From the NCBI GenBank assembly GCA_000403315.2, contig KE159636.1, forward strand, positions 2,312,332 to 2,376,331: a stretch of DNA of 64,000 nt. Direction: 5' to 3'. The translations under genes were made by a program, and so were the position numbers. The stretch comes from Lachnospiraceae bacterium A2. Lineage in GTDB: Bacteria > Bacillota > Clostridia > Lachnospirales > Lachnospiraceae. Every line of letters begins with the position of its first letter. Positions within the stretch are counted from its first letter, which is position 1. The notes below the pieces were generated by a model. That model was not told where the DNA came from, did not search any database, and was given only the letters and a program-made list of their open reading frames with translations. Positions 18,002-26,572 of this stretch are shown here, one piece after another.

Positions 18002-19567
18002 ATGAGCAGGAAAAATAATCTGCTGAATCAAAAAATAACCGCCCTCTATTGCAGGATTTCCCTTGATGACGGCAGCCAGAATGAGAGCATGAGCATCTCC
18101 AACCAGAAACTTATGCTCAAGGATTACGCTGAAAAGAACGGTATGCCCCGGTACGGGTATTACGTGGACGACGGGTATACGGGAAGGAATTTCAACCGCC
18201 CTTCGTTTAAGCGTCTGATTGCCGACATTGAAGCTGGGAAGGTGGGCTGCGTGATAACCAAAGACCTTTCAAGGCTTGGGAGGAACTATATTGAAGCGGG
18301 CAGTTATATCGAAATCTTTTTCCCGAAACACAATGTAAGGTATATAGCGGTCACGGACGGCGTGGACAGCCTGACAAGGCAGGAAATGGATATTACGCCG
18401 TTCAAAAATATCCTGAATGATATGTACAGCCGGGATATTTCAAAGAAAGTGCTTGCCGGGCGCATGACACGCTCCCGTCAGGGGAAGTTTTGCGGCGGGC
18501 AGCCGCCCCTTGGCCTGATGCGTGACCCGGAGGAAAAGGGACACCTTATTCTTGACCCGGACACTGCGCCGACTATCCGTAAAATCTATGACCTTGCCTT
18601 AAACGGCTGGGGGTGTATGCGGATTGCCAAACAGCTTATGGAGGATAAAATCCCCATCACACGGGTAAAAAGCAATACGGAATGTGACGTGAATTATTAC
18701 TCATGGGGGGGCGCACGGATTAGCCATATCCTGCGGAACCCATTTTATAAGGGGGCGCATTTAGTCTGCCGGACGCACCAGAAAGGAATCCGCTCCAACA
18801 CCTATGACATCATTCCCCGTGAGGAATGGGAAGTGCTTGAGGGCTGCCATGAAGCTATCGTAAGCCCGGAGGACTGGGAAAAGGTGCAGGAACTCATTGA
18901 CTGCCGCCCGCCTATCATGGAGGGGAACGCTTGCCCCTTCTACAACCTGTTCCACGGCATTATCTACTGTACCACCTGTGGGAAGTCCATGCAGGTACGC
19001 TATGAGAAGGTGGTCAGAACCGGGAAGAACCGCTTTACCGGCGAGGAACGGGAGCCGATAGACAAGGCGTATTATATCTGCCAGACGTATAACCGGCTTG
19101 GGAAGGATGCCTGCACCAGCCATAAGGTGGAAGCGAGGGATTTGTACAACCTTGTGCTGAAGGATATTCAGGAACTTGCGGCAATGGCGTTGAAAGACGT
19201 GGAATCGTTCTACCAGCGGATCAGCAGCCGCATGGAGCGGCGGTATCTGGCGGACGCTTCGGAGATGGAGAAGGAACGGGAGCGGCTGGAAGCAAGGAAC
19301 CGGGAGATTGACGATATGTTCCTGAACCTGTATACCGACAAGGCAAAGGGAATCCTGTCCGAGCAGCGGTTTGTGAAGCTGACGGCGGCAATGGAGCGGG
19401 AACAGGAGGAAAACCAGAAGCAGCTTAAAGAACTGGACGAGGGTATCTTAAACCGCCTTATCAGCCGGATTCTGGTGGGGGAGGTGAAAAAGGTTGACGG
19501 GGAGAAATTTCAGGAAATCAAAATCATTTATAACTTTGTCGGGGAGATACCGGCGGTAACAGAATAA
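18002..19567 (+). CDS. TnpX-like large serine recombinase
   Basis: The 521-residue protein starts with a resolvase domain: ALYCRISLDDG with Ser20 as nucleophile, then TKDLSRLGRN. A recombinase domain follows (HEAIVSPEDWEKVQ), a zinc ribbon (CTTCGK...C..C) and a coiled coil, ending with the typical KVDGEKFQEIKIIYNFVG segment. TnpX-type enzymes excise and insert elements of the Tn4451 type through a circular form. AGAAGGAGAAG precedes ATG 18002. Its position at the right edge of the relaxase-primase block is typical, but the left part of this element is damaged. Confidence 0.88.
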   Translation: MSRKNNLLNQKITALYCRISLDDGSQNESMSISNQKLMLKDYAEKNGMPRYGYYVDDGYTGRNFNRPSFKRLIADIEAGKVGCVITKDLSRLGRNYIEAGSYIEIFFPKHNVRYIAVTDGVDSLTRQEMDITPFKNILNDMYSRDISKKVLAGRMTRSRQGKFCGGQPPLGLMRDPEEKGHLILDPDTAPTIRKIYDLALNGWGCMRIAKQLMEDKIPITRVKSNTECDVNYYSWGGARISHILRNPFYKGAHLVCRTHQKGIRSNTYDIIPREEWEVLEGCHEAIVSPEDWEKVQELIDCRPPIMEGNACPFYNLFHGIIYCTTCGKSMQVRYEKVVRTGKNRFTGEEREPIDKAYYICQTYNRLGKDACTSHKVEARDLYNLVLKDIQELAAMALKDVESFYQRISSRMERRYLADASEMEKERERLEARNREIDDMFLNLYTDKAKGILSEQRFVKLTAAMEREQEENQKQLKELDEGILNRLISRILVGEVKKVDGEKFQEIKIIYNFVGEIPAVTE

Positions 19568-19626
19568 CGGCAATGCCCTTCTCTCTTTTTGGGGGAAGGG
19601 TTTTCTTTTTGCCCGTACACGAAAAA

Positions 19627-19654
19627 GAAGCCGGGTTCCCTATTCTCCGGCTTC
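19627..19654. terminator. Bidirectional terminator at the right edge of the IME remnant
   Basis: GAAGCCGG and CCGGCTTC form a stem flanked by AAAAA on the left and, after four bases, AAAAAA on the right. It separates the convergent recombinase and SnoaL-like genes. Confidence 0.7.
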
Positions 19655-19670
19655 CAGAAAAAACTGGGAT

Positions 19671-20039
19671 TTATTTGATAGGTGTCCCAATGCGTTTATC
19701 CAATCTCCATTGTGGTGCCATTCCATCATCGGCATAATATTCGTCCATTGCTGTAATTTTATCGTTTTTTGTTTGAATAAACGAAGTCACATGAAAAGAA
19801 ATACTTCTATCTTTGGGATAGATACGAACAACTGTAATAATTAAATCATTCACAATTTCTACTCTTTCAACGAGTCCGTCCCATTCTCCGGGGTACTCAC
19901 AATTCGCAACAATATATTCATCCACCGTAAAATGCTCGTTGGTGCAATGCCAATTTACATAGGCTTCTGCATGAAAGTATTTTCTAATTTCTCTTTCATC
20001 TTGGGCAAGAACGGCTTTCCAAAATTGTTCTATATTCAT
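19671..20039 (-). CDS. SnoaL/NTF2-like protein
   Basis: The 122-residue protein has an NTF2-like pattern: an N-terminal helix (MNIEQFWKAVLAQDEREI), the segment KYFHAEAYVNWHCTNEHF and a beta-sheet core ending in MDEYYADDGMAPQWR. This fold serves small isomerases, cyclases and binding proteins, so the substrate cannot be named. AAAGGAG precedes ATG 20039. It is the last gene of a five-gene minus-strand array with three acetyltransferases. Confidence 0.75.
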   Translation of the reverse strand: MNIEQFWKAVLAQDEREIRKYFHAEAYVNWHCTNEHFTVDEYIVANCEYPGEWDGLVERVEIVNDLIITVVRIYPKDRSISFHVTSFIQTKNDKITAMDEYYADDGMAPQWRLDKRIGTPIK

Positions 20040-20100
20040 AATTTTCTCCTTTAAATTGCGATTTCCCAGTATGTCAAACTGGAAATGGTTGAGAAAGACA

Positions 20101-20631
20101 CTATATTGAAATCCAAAATCTTTGAATAATGCCACTTTTACTTAATCCCACTGTATCAACAATTTCATTTTCCATCACTCCACCGTTTTTAATAATCGTC
20201 CTTTGCGAAGCTACATTTCGCTTATCGCAGGTTACTAAAACCTTGCTTTCTCCAAACGCACGGCAAAAAGGTAAAACTAATCCCAGCATTTCAGACGCAT
20301 AACCTTTTCGTCTTTCTGACGGACGAACACTATATCCAATATTACCCCCAAAATTTTTGAGAAAATCCGATAATGGGTGTCGAAAATCAATCATACCAAC
20401 AACAAAATCGTCTTTTCGCCTTACCGCTAAAAACACTTCTGATGGAACATATCCGCTTTTATATTTTTCTCTTAATCTTCTCTCAAAGTCAATCCACTCA
20501 TCAAATGATTGGACATCTTCAAGACCTGCACAACCATCAAAACTATCTCCACATTGTAACATTTCTTCTTTATATGACATGACTTGTTTTGCATATAGTT
20601 TAGATGGCCTAACCAACATCAATTCACGCAT
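20101..20631 (-). CDS. GNAT N-acetyltransferase (array copy 1)
   Basis: About 176 residues. The acetyl-CoA segment GYSVRPSERRKGYASEMLGL carries the RxxGxA-type pyrophosphate loop, followed by a C-terminal helix typical of the family (CDKRNVASQRTIIKNGG). The start is probably ATG 20631, nine bases after GAGG; ATG 20640 is an alternative. Targets of such enzymes include amines, antibiotics and protein N-termini, and none can be chosen here. The gene lies between the other GNATs with 60 bases or less on each side. Confidence 0.8.
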   Translation of the reverse strand: MRELMLVRPSKLYAKQVMSYKEEMLQCGDSFDGCAGLEDVQSFDEWIDFERRLREKYKSGYVPSEVFLAVRRKDDFVVGMIDFRHPLSDFLKNFGGNIGYSVRPSERRKGYASEMLGLVLPFCRAFGESKVLVTCDKRNVASQRTIIKNGGVMENEIVDTVGLSKSGIIQRFWISI

Positions 20632-20660
20632 CACATTCATCCTCACAAATTTGAATTTAT

Positions 20661-21149
20661 CTATACAAGGAAATACAATACCTCTCTTATATCTTTCCCA
20701 CCGATATTATCATCCCGAAATACTTCTGAATAAATAAATCCGTTTTTTTCATAAAATTTTCTTGCTCTATGATTATCCTCCAAAACCCATAAAAGCACTT
20801 TACTAAATCCGCATTGTTTTAATTCTTTAATACACTTGTTAAGCAATAACCTACCGTATCCTTTTCCAATGTAATCAGGCAAAAAATATATGGAAACGAT
20901 TTCTCCATATTCGCTGTATTTTTCCCATCTTGATTTACAGAAACTTGCAGTACCTATAAGACGCCCATGTTCTATCAGAACAAGGTTATTCATACCAATT
21001 TTATTGATACTATTAGCCCATTGCCCCGTTGGAATACTATTAAGATAGTTTTGAGGAATAATGTTTTTATATGCGTATTTCCAACTACTTTCATATATTT
21101 TGCTTATTTCAAGAGGATTATCATCTTTGGTGATGTATCTAATCTCCAT
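20661..21149 (-). CDS. GNAT N-acetyltransferase (array copy 2)
   Basis: The 162-residue GNAT-family protein has the acetyl-CoA motif YFLPDYIGKGYGRLLLNK and the family's C-terminal WVLEDNHRARKFYEKNGF segment. AAGGAG lies upstream of ATG 21149. It belongs to the same minus-strand array. Sequence similarity to the other two GNATs is low apart from the core motifs, so they are not recent duplicates; they look like separately acquired genes. Confidence 0.85.
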   Translation of the reverse strand: MEIRYITKDDNPLEISKIYESSWKYAYKNIIPQNYLNSIPTGQWANSINKIGMNNLVLIEHGRLIGTASFCKSRWEKYSEYGEIVSIYFLPDYIGKGYGRLLLNKCIKELKQCGFSKVLLWVLEDNHRARKFYEKNGFIYSEVFRDDNIGGKDIREVLYFLV

Positions 21150-21197
21150 TTCAACAACTCCTTAAATACCGATTTGTTCAAATCTATAAACTGGAAT

Positions 21198-21683
21198 CTA
21201 TCTATTTTCCATAATCAATTCTTTGCACTTCCATTCCTCACCCAGAATACAATATCTTTCTGTTGTATCAAGAACTACGTCGCTAAAACCGACTGCCTTA
21301 TAACAGTAATAAGCTGGAAGATTATTCTCAAAAACACCCAATGATACTTTTTTTGCTCCATATATTTCAAATGCAAATTTTAGACCTAACTGGAGCATAG
21401 CTTTTCCATAGCCTTTTCCTCTCTTGTGAGGATTTATAATAACAAATCCAAAGCGTAATTCATCCAAAGATTCATCAGGATTCCTTAGTGTAAAAAAACC
21501 AACAATTCCAGTTTCATCAAATGCAGTAAACGGCATTAGAGATTCAACAAAGCAAAATTCATTTTGTGTTATTGGGTAATTACCAAGTACACCTGCTGTC
21601 CATTGATAAAATGCTTTTTCATCTTGACACCACGATAATATCGTATCTACATCCGAAGCTTTATATGGTCTTATTCTAATCAT
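21198..21683 (-). CDS. GNAT N-acetyltransferase (array copy 3)
   Basis: The 161-residue protein has the GNAT signature INPHKRGKGYGKAMLQLG and the C-terminal VFENNLPAYYCYKAVGF segment, resembling RimJ/RimL-type acetyltransferases. GAGGGAAAATAT precedes ATG 21683. Part of the minus-strand array; its spacer to the next gene contains the GATTTG-AA-CAAATC dyad noted among the findings. Confidence 0.85.
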   Translation of the reverse strand: MIRIRPYKASDVDTILSWCQDEKAFYQWTAGVLGNYPITQNEFCFVESLMPFTAFDETGIVGFFTLRNPDESLDELRFGFVIINPHKRGKGYGKAMLQLGLKFAFEIYGAKKVSLGVFENNLPAYYCYKAVGFSDVVLDTTERYCILGEEWKCKELIMENR

Positions 21684-21706
21684 ATATTTTCCCTCGCAAA
21701 TTTGAA

Positions 21707-21949
21707 TTATAGCAATCGGCTAACCAAATTAAATGCTGTGACTGCATAAACAAAAATTGCTACTCCGCCAAAAATAGCAGCATCTGTTTTCGATTTTTTA
21801 TCATAGCATTCTTTCGCATTTAATGACATAACTAATCCCATAAACACAAACATAATAGGTAACGTTATATCATAAGGCAGTAATTTCATCAATCCAATAG
21901 AACCAAAAACAACTGTCAGAACCGAAAATACTATTTTCCAAATACGCAT
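21707..21949 (-). CDS. DUF3953-like small membrane protein
   Basis: The 80-residue protein has three hydrophobic segments (IVFSVLTVVFGSIGL, LPIMFVFMGLVMSL, AAIFGGVAIFVYAV) and a central NAKECYDKKSK loop, matching the DUF3953 pattern as I remember it. Function unknown. TAAGGAG precedes ATG 21949. It is the first gene of the array in transcription order. Upstream (21950-22020) I see no convincing promoter. Confidence 0.7.
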   Translation of the reverse strand: MRIWKIVFSVLTVVFGSIGLMKLLPYDITLPIMFVFMGLVMSLNAKECYDKKSKTDAAIFGGVAIFVYAVTAFNLVSRLL

Positions 21950-22071
21950 ATATATTTCTCCTTATATTCTGATTTGCTATAGTTTAGCACATTTATAGAA
22001 CATCTACAAGATTCCGTGTATGAAAAAGCAAAAGGAATGAATTCTTCACTTGACAATGTGTCAAAGAGCTT

Positions 22072-22323
22072 ATGAGCCAGGATGAGATTGCAGTCATGGA
22101 CGGCGGGAAGTGTATCCTGCAGCTTAGAGGCGTCAGACCATTCTTCTCGGATAAATTTGATATAACGAAGCATGGCAGGTACAGGGAGCTGTCCGATTAT
22201 GACAAGAAAAATGCCTTTGACATTGAAAAATATGTCAGGAATCCGAACCGCATGAAAGTTACGCAGAATACGGAAATTGACGAGGCGTTTGACTGCGGGG
22301 AGGTTTCAGGCGGCAAAGGATAA
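22072..22323 (+). pseudogene. virD4: C-terminal fragment of VirD4/TraG coupling protein
   Basis: The frame encodes MSQDEIAVMDGGKCILQLRG, then RPFFSDKFDITKH and a KNAFDIEKY segment. These match the C-terminal end of VirD4/TcpA-type coupling ATPases of Tn1549-like conjugative elements. Everything upstream, including the Walker motifs, is missing, and an in-frame TGA lies about 25 bases before the ATG. The natural stop (22323) is preserved. Its partner pcfB is cut off at 2343, about 20 kb away, so the coupling-protein gene was destroyed by the intervening insertions. Confidence 0.75.
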
Positions 22324-22391
22324 GGAAACTTCTGGACATGATCGAGCTGTTGACAAACCTCTTGCCAAAAAGATTTGCATATAAGAAAATA

Positions 22392-24002
22392 CTTGAGAGT
22401 AAAAAGTTCTATCAAAAAAATAACTCTTCCATATGGATTTATGGTATCTTTAAGTTACCACACTTAAGAAAGATACAAACACCACGGAAAGAGTTATTTC
22501 ATGTGTGAGTTTACCATACTTTCCAGTGGTTGACCATACGATTATGATGAATTTTATTGAAATTGTTTTATGCCACTTTGAATCCTGTTTCTCCCGAAAA
22601 GCTGCTTTCCGATGGTTTGTTACCATTACGGTCGGCTTTATGCTGCGTTCCGATAAACTTGGACTTACTTCTGTTATCCGTGACCTTGCCCTCAGCCCAG
22701 GTTCTTATGATTCCATGCTGCATTTTTTCAGGGCATCCTCCTGGTCACTGGAAGATATACGCAGACGCTGGTTTTCAGCCGTCATGGATCATGCACCTCT
22801 TTATAGGGAAGGCGGCTTCCATGTTCTTGTAGGCGATGGGGTAAAGCAGTCAAAAGAAGGACGCCGGATGCCGGGAGTCAAAAAACTGTTCCAGGAATCT
22901 GAAAATTCCGCAAAGCCTGAGTACATCCACGGGCATATGTTTGGAGGACTTGGCATTCTGGCTGGAAGTGTCCGCAGCTGGGCATGTATCCCCTTAAGCA
23001 TCCGGCTCCACGACGGCCTTCAGGCTGCCAGGGAGTGGAAGGACGCGGCTGTTTCCAGCTCCTCCCATGTAATACAGATGGTAGAGGATGCTTATCAGGC
23101 TGCCCTCACATTTGGGGATTGTCTGCTCCTGCTGGACAGATATTTCCTTACCGTCCCGGCCCTTGAAAAGCTGAAAACACTTAACAGCAGCGGGGCGGCG
23201 CACATGGAGATCATTACCAAGGCAAAGAAATCCTGCACAGCATATGAAAAACCCGGCCCCCGGAAACCCGGAAGGGGACGTCCTCCCAAAAAGGGAGCCG
23301 CTGTCCGCCTGAAAGAATTATTCACCTCCCAAAAGGAACAGTTCCAGGATGCAGAGATTGAGCTTTATGGGAAGAAGGAATCCATCCGTTACTACTGCAT
23401 TGGCCTGCTGTGGGGGCAGAAGCTTTATCAGGAGCTGCGGTTTGTGCTGGTGGAAATGGATGGCATCCAGAGCATCCTGGCAAGCACCAGCCTGGCACTG
23501 GAGCCGTTGTCGGTCATCCGGCTTTACAGTTACCGGTTCCGGATCGAATGCACCTTCCGGGAGCTGAAACAGCAGGTTGGCGCATTCTGCTATCATTTCT
23601 GGTCAAAGCATATGCCAAAATTGAGTTATTACCAGAAGAAAGATGAACCGTCACCCCTTGAACGTGTGGGAAATGAAAAATCCCGCCGGAAAGTATTGGA
23701 AACGGTACGTGCTATTGAGATGCATATGGCACTGTCCTGTATTGCAATGGGAATACTGCAGAGCGTTTCCATTCGTTTTGCCGGAGAGTTCCACCCCGGG
23801 CAGATACGTTACCAGAGGACGCCTTCCAGGGGGCGGATGTCAGAAGCCGCTGTCATGCACTATCTGCGGAAACATTTTTTCCGCCTTTTAGGAAAACAGC
23901 CAGAATTATGCATAACGCAGATAATTCAGGAACAGCAGGATGAGTCCGGAACCTACTGGGGTTCACGGGCTTCTTAAGCAGCGCAAACTTTTTACTCACA
24001 AG
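22392..24002 (+). mobile_element. IS4-like IS nested in the IS1182 element
   Basis: The ends CTTGAGAGTAAAAAGTT (22392) and, inverted, CTTGTGAGTAAAAAGTT (ending 24002) differ at one position. A 7-bp target duplication GAAAATA flanks them (22385-22391 and 24003-24009). The element is 1611 bp with one transposase. The perfect duplication suggests a fairly recent insertion, 32 bp ahead of the IS1182 transposase start. Confidence 0.9.
22505..23977 (+). CDS. DDE transposase of the nested IS (IS4-like)
   Basis: This is a 490-residue transposase. The first acidic segment is LVGDGVKQSKEGRRMPG. A DRYFLTVPALEKL block holds the second, and YRFRIECTFRELKQQVGAF contains the IS4-type Y-(2)-R-(3)-E signature near the C-terminus. 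The start is GTG 22505. The reading frame is complete and fills the 1611-bp element, so it may be active. Confidence 0.82.
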   Translation: MSLPYFPVVDHTIMMNFIEIVLCHFESCFSRKAAFRWFVTITVGFMLRSDKLGLTSVIRDLALSPGSYDSMLHFFRASSWSLEDIRRRWFSAVMDHAPLYREGGFHVLVGDGVKQSKEGRRMPGVKKLFQESENSAKPEYIHGHMFGGLGILAGSVRSWACIPLSIRLHDGLQAAREWKDAAVSSSSHVIQMVEDAYQAALTFGDCLLLLDRYFLTVPALEKLKTLNSSGAAHMEIITKAKKSCTAYEKPGPRKPGRGRPPKKGAAVRLKELFTSQKEQFQDAEIELYGKKESIRYYCIGLLWGQKLYQELRFVLVEMDGIQSILASTSLALEPLSVIRLYSYRFRIECTFRELKQQVGAFCYHFWSKHMPKLSYYQKKDEPSPLERVGNEKSRRKVLETVRAIEMHMALSCIAMGILQSVSIRFAGEFHPGQIRYQRTPSRGRMSEAAVMHYLRKHFFRLLGKQPELCITQIIQEQQDESGTYWGSRAS

Positions 24003-24041
24003 GAAAATATATGTGTAGATTAATCCTTGAGGTGATACATT

Positions 24042-25415
24042 ATGATGACAAAAATCGGGAACCAACAGATAGAAATGCATTTGATAACAATTGAAGATTT
24101 AGTCCCTACGGATCATTTTCTTCGGAAAGTAAATGCTATCATTGATTTTTCATTCATATATGACGAAGTAGAGAATATGTACTGTCATAACAATGGACGT
24201 CCATCCATCGGTCCGGCGGTCTTAATCAAGTTTCTTCTCATCGGTTTTCTTTATGGCATCAATTCCGAAAGAAGAATATCAGAAGAGATTCAGGTGAACA
24301 TGGCATACCGTTGGTTTCTTGGTCTTGATATTATGGATAAGGTTCCAGATCATTCTACGATTTCCCAGAACAGACGCCGCCGTTTCAACGGCAGTGATCT
24401 TTTTCGGAATATTTTTCAGAAAATTGTTTTCCTATGCGTAGAAAAGGGTCTGGCAGACGGCAGGCTGGTTTTTACGGATTCGACACACATAAAGGCAAAC
24501 GCATCCCGGAAAACAGAATACATCAAGCAAACAGAAGAAGTCACAAATGAATACCTCAAAGAACTGGACCAGTATGAAGAAACTGTACGCAGCCAGCTGG
24601 AGTCGGAGGGAAAGATCAAGCCTGCCCGCTGCAGGAAGCGGAAAGAAAAAATCGAAACAGTCCGGCGCCGCGTAAGCAGCACAGACCCCGAATCAGGATA
24701 TTATAAGCGCAAAGGGAAAGCCGAAGGGATGCATTACTTGTCGCACGAGACAGTTGATTCTAAAAATGGTATTACCATTGATGTGGCAGCAACAGCCGGC
24801 AATGTAAATGGCAGCCAGCCATATATCGAAAGGCTTGATTATATTGGGGAAACGATCGGGCTAAAAATACAAGCAGCCTGTGCTGACAGCGGATATGACA
24901 CAAACCTTATCAATCAACAATTGCCAGAACGAAACATAGATTTTTACACACCGAAAAGAACAGAGCAAAAAAGAGGGACTACAGAGTTTCAAAGGAAAGA
25001 TTTTCAGTATGATGAAAAGGATGACAGATTCATCTGTCCCGGAGGAAAAGCGCTTCCGCTGCACAGGCTCAACAGAACAATGAATACTGTAACAAAAGAG
25101 TACCGCTGTCCCAAAACGGAATGTAAAGACTGTCCATTCCGTAACAGGTGCATAGGAGAAAAAGGTTCTGATAAAAGAATCCAAGTAAATATTTTTGAAG
25201 ACGTTGTAAAAAAGAATCATGAAAAAGATGGTACGGAAACGCACGCCAAGGTTTTGCTTCTGCGACAGATATGGAGCGAAGGCAGCTTTGCGGCGCAAAA
25301 AGCAAGACATAATTTGAAATTCCTATATAGAAGAGGATTAGAGGCAGCTGAACAGCAATGCCTCTTATCGTCAACGGCATTAAATCTAAAGAGAATGATA
25401 AAGGTCATGGCATAG
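24042..25415 (+). CDS. IS1182-family transposase
   Basis: The 457-residue protein has the IS1182 layout. The N-terminal DUF772-like domain contains RPSIGPAVLIKFLLIGFLYG and DHSTISQNRRRR. The DDE core has FTDSTHIKANASR and ADSGYDT, and the C-terminal cysteine-rich segment has CPKTECKDCPFRNRC. TTGAGGTGATAC precedes ATG 24042. The gene is intact but now starts only 40 bp after the nested IS, so its original promoter may be displaced. Confidence 0.9.
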   Translation: MMTKIGNQQIEMHLITIEDLVPTDHFLRKVNAIIDFSFIYDEVENMYCHNNGRPSIGPAVLIKFLLIGFLYGINSERRISEEIQVNMAYRWFLGLDIMDKVPDHSTISQNRRRRFNGSDLFRNIFQKIVFLCVEKGLADGRLVFTDSTHIKANASRKTEYIKQTEEVTNEYLKELDQYEETVRSQLESEGKIKPARCRKRKEKIETVRRRVSSTDPESGYYKRKGKAEGMHYLSHETVDSKNGITIDVAATAGNVNGSQPYIERLDYIGETIGLKIQAACADSGYDTNLINQQLPERNIDFYTPKRTEQKRGTTEFQRKDFQYDEKDDRFICPGGKALPLHRLNRTMNTVTKEYRCPKTECKDCPFRNRCIGEKGSDKRIQVNIFEDVVKKNHEKDGTETHAKVLLLRQIWSEGSFAAQKARHNLKFLYRRGLEAAEQQCLLSSTALNLKRMIKVMA

Positions 25416-25551
25416 AGAACCATGCCTTTTTCTTTGGAATATTTTCCTATTTATTGATAGAATTTTATCATAATATCTTACGGCATTTATAAAATAAGGG
25501 GGTTTGTCAACAGCTCGATGATGGCCAGAAGTCTGGAAAGGAAAACTGAAT

Positions 25552-25785
25552 ATGGATGCCATGTACCCGCCGTATGAGGCGGCACAGGGGCATGGAAAGC
25601 AAAAGGAGTTTTATATGCGCTTTTTGGAGGATATAAAAAGACACCCGGCACAGCCTATCGCCAAACAGAATGTACCGGATGCCCGCAGGGTACTCCGAAA
25701 GGACTGCCCTGTCTGCATTATAACATATCAGGCAGGACATTTGCATAGGAAAACTCTTTCTTTTTCAAAAAATGAAAATCTATGA
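25552..25785 (+). CDS. Small hypothetical protein of the conjugative backbone
   Basis: A 77-residue soluble protein with a CPVC motif. GGAAAGGAAAACTGAAT precedes ATG 25552. It lies between the end of virD4 and the start of maff2, 18 bases before the latter, so it was probably part of that conjugation operon before the IS1182 insertion 34 bases upstream. I do not recognise the family. Confidence 0.45.
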   Translation: MDAMYPPYEAAQGHGKQKEFYMRFLEDIKRHPAQPIAKQNVPDARRVLRKDCPVCIITYQAGHLHRKTLSFSKNENL

Positions 25786-25803
25786 AAGAAAGAGGTAAAA
25801 CGT

Positions 25804-25848
25804 ATGGTTTTCTTTACAACAGCAGTAACGGGTGTGAATTGTGAGTAA
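25804..25848 (+). pseudogene. 5' part of maff2, split by the 12-kb element
   Basis: MVFFTTAVTG is the start of a Maff2-family small membrane protein. After G (GGT at 25831) the frame runs into element DNA and stops at 25848. The remaining codons (TGLKTVVTAIGAG...) are found in frame at 37968-38083. Joining at the shared GG restores a typical Maff2 N-terminus. Maff2 genes lie downstream of virD4 in Tn1549-like elements. Confidence 0.8.
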
Positions 25849-25950
25849 AGTGAAAAATGGGAAGAATAAGCAAGGTAAAAATCTGGTGTATGTAGATAGC
25901 CCTCATAAAGTAAACATGGTAAAATCTTAGAAGAAACGAGGTAAATCAAT

Positions 25951-26319
25951 ATGGAAAAACAGGTTTATATCACAGAGGAAGAACGGGCAAAATGCAAAAA
26001 GGTGGCTGAAGCGTTTACGGAGCTGTACGAAATGGCGGACATTGTAGTTGTTGACGTGGGCAGATACGGTTTTGTGATGCTGAAATACTATATGCCGCCG
26101 CATGGATTTGAAGAAGATGCGACTTTTACGGATAGTAAAGTATTGTTTGAGGGATTATGGCAGGAATGGCTTGATATGAAGCTGTATTTTATGGCAAAAG
26201 GCACTTCTTTGATGGAAACAGGGTATAAAGGCATATTTGAGAGCCTTTCAAAAGAAAAACAGTCGGAACTTATCGGGCGGAAAACTTACTTCGCAAGAAT
26301 GGCGGGGATAGATATGTAA
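25951..26319 (+). CDS. Uncharacterised acidic accessory protein (YITEE family, copy 2)
   Basis: The 122-residue protein is a paralogue of the gene at 265 and has exactly the same length. It shares YITEEERAKCKKVAEAF, ELYEMAD, GRYGFV and a C-terminal SLSKEKQSEL segment. ATG 25951 has ACGAGGTAAATCAAT upstream. It is the first gene inside the left end of the element inserted in maff2. No catalytic motif is visible and the function is unknown. Confidence 0.7.
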   Translation: MEKQVYITEEERAKCKKVAEAFTELYEMADIVVVDVGRYGFVMLKYYMPPHGFEEDATFTDSKVLFEGLWQEWLDMKLYFMAKGTSLMETGYKGIFESLSKEKQSELIGRKTYFARMAGIDM

Positions 26320-26371
26320 AAAGGTGTCTTTGGATAAGTGATAGATAGAGAGATGGATTCCGTAGGCGCAG

Positions 26372-26520
26372 GCATTGTGGAAATGTCGTATAACTGGCTG
26401 CGTTCATGGAACTGTGGGAAACCCTGTTTGCAGGATGTGGGAAAGCTGTTTTTGCTTTTCCACAGGCTGTGAATGGGGTTTTCCATAGTTCATAGCCAGT
26501 TATGCACATTTCCATGATGC
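26372..26520. repeat. Long imperfect inverted repeat (about 74-nt arms)
   Basis: GCATTGTGGAAATGT at 26372 pairs with the complement of 26506-26520, and TAACTGGCT pairs with AGCCAGTTA. Pairing continues, less perfectly, to a loop near 26446. It fills the gap between the gene at 25951 and the operator of the response regulator. It holds no reading frame of note. Confidence 0.6.
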
Positions 26521-26572
26521 GTCTTTAGATACTTGCTATTGTCTGAATCTGTACTTATAATTGTAGATGTGT

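Larger units (their letters stand above)
22343..25517 (+). mobile_element. IS1182-family element, interrupted by another IS
   Basis: Terminal inverted repeats CGAGCTGTTGACAAACC (22343-22359) and its exact complement (25501-25517) are perfect over 17 bp. The flanking target duplication ATGAT (22338-22342 and 25518-25522) is intact. Without the inner IS it is about 1.56 kb and carries one IS1182-type transposase. It inserted between the end of virD4 and the ribosome site of the gene at 25552. Confidence 0.9.

Noticed and set aside
19671..21949. True integron with attC sites
   Set aside because: No integrase gene and no GTTRRRY/RYYYAAC pairs were found in the spacers; only the array layout is integron-like.
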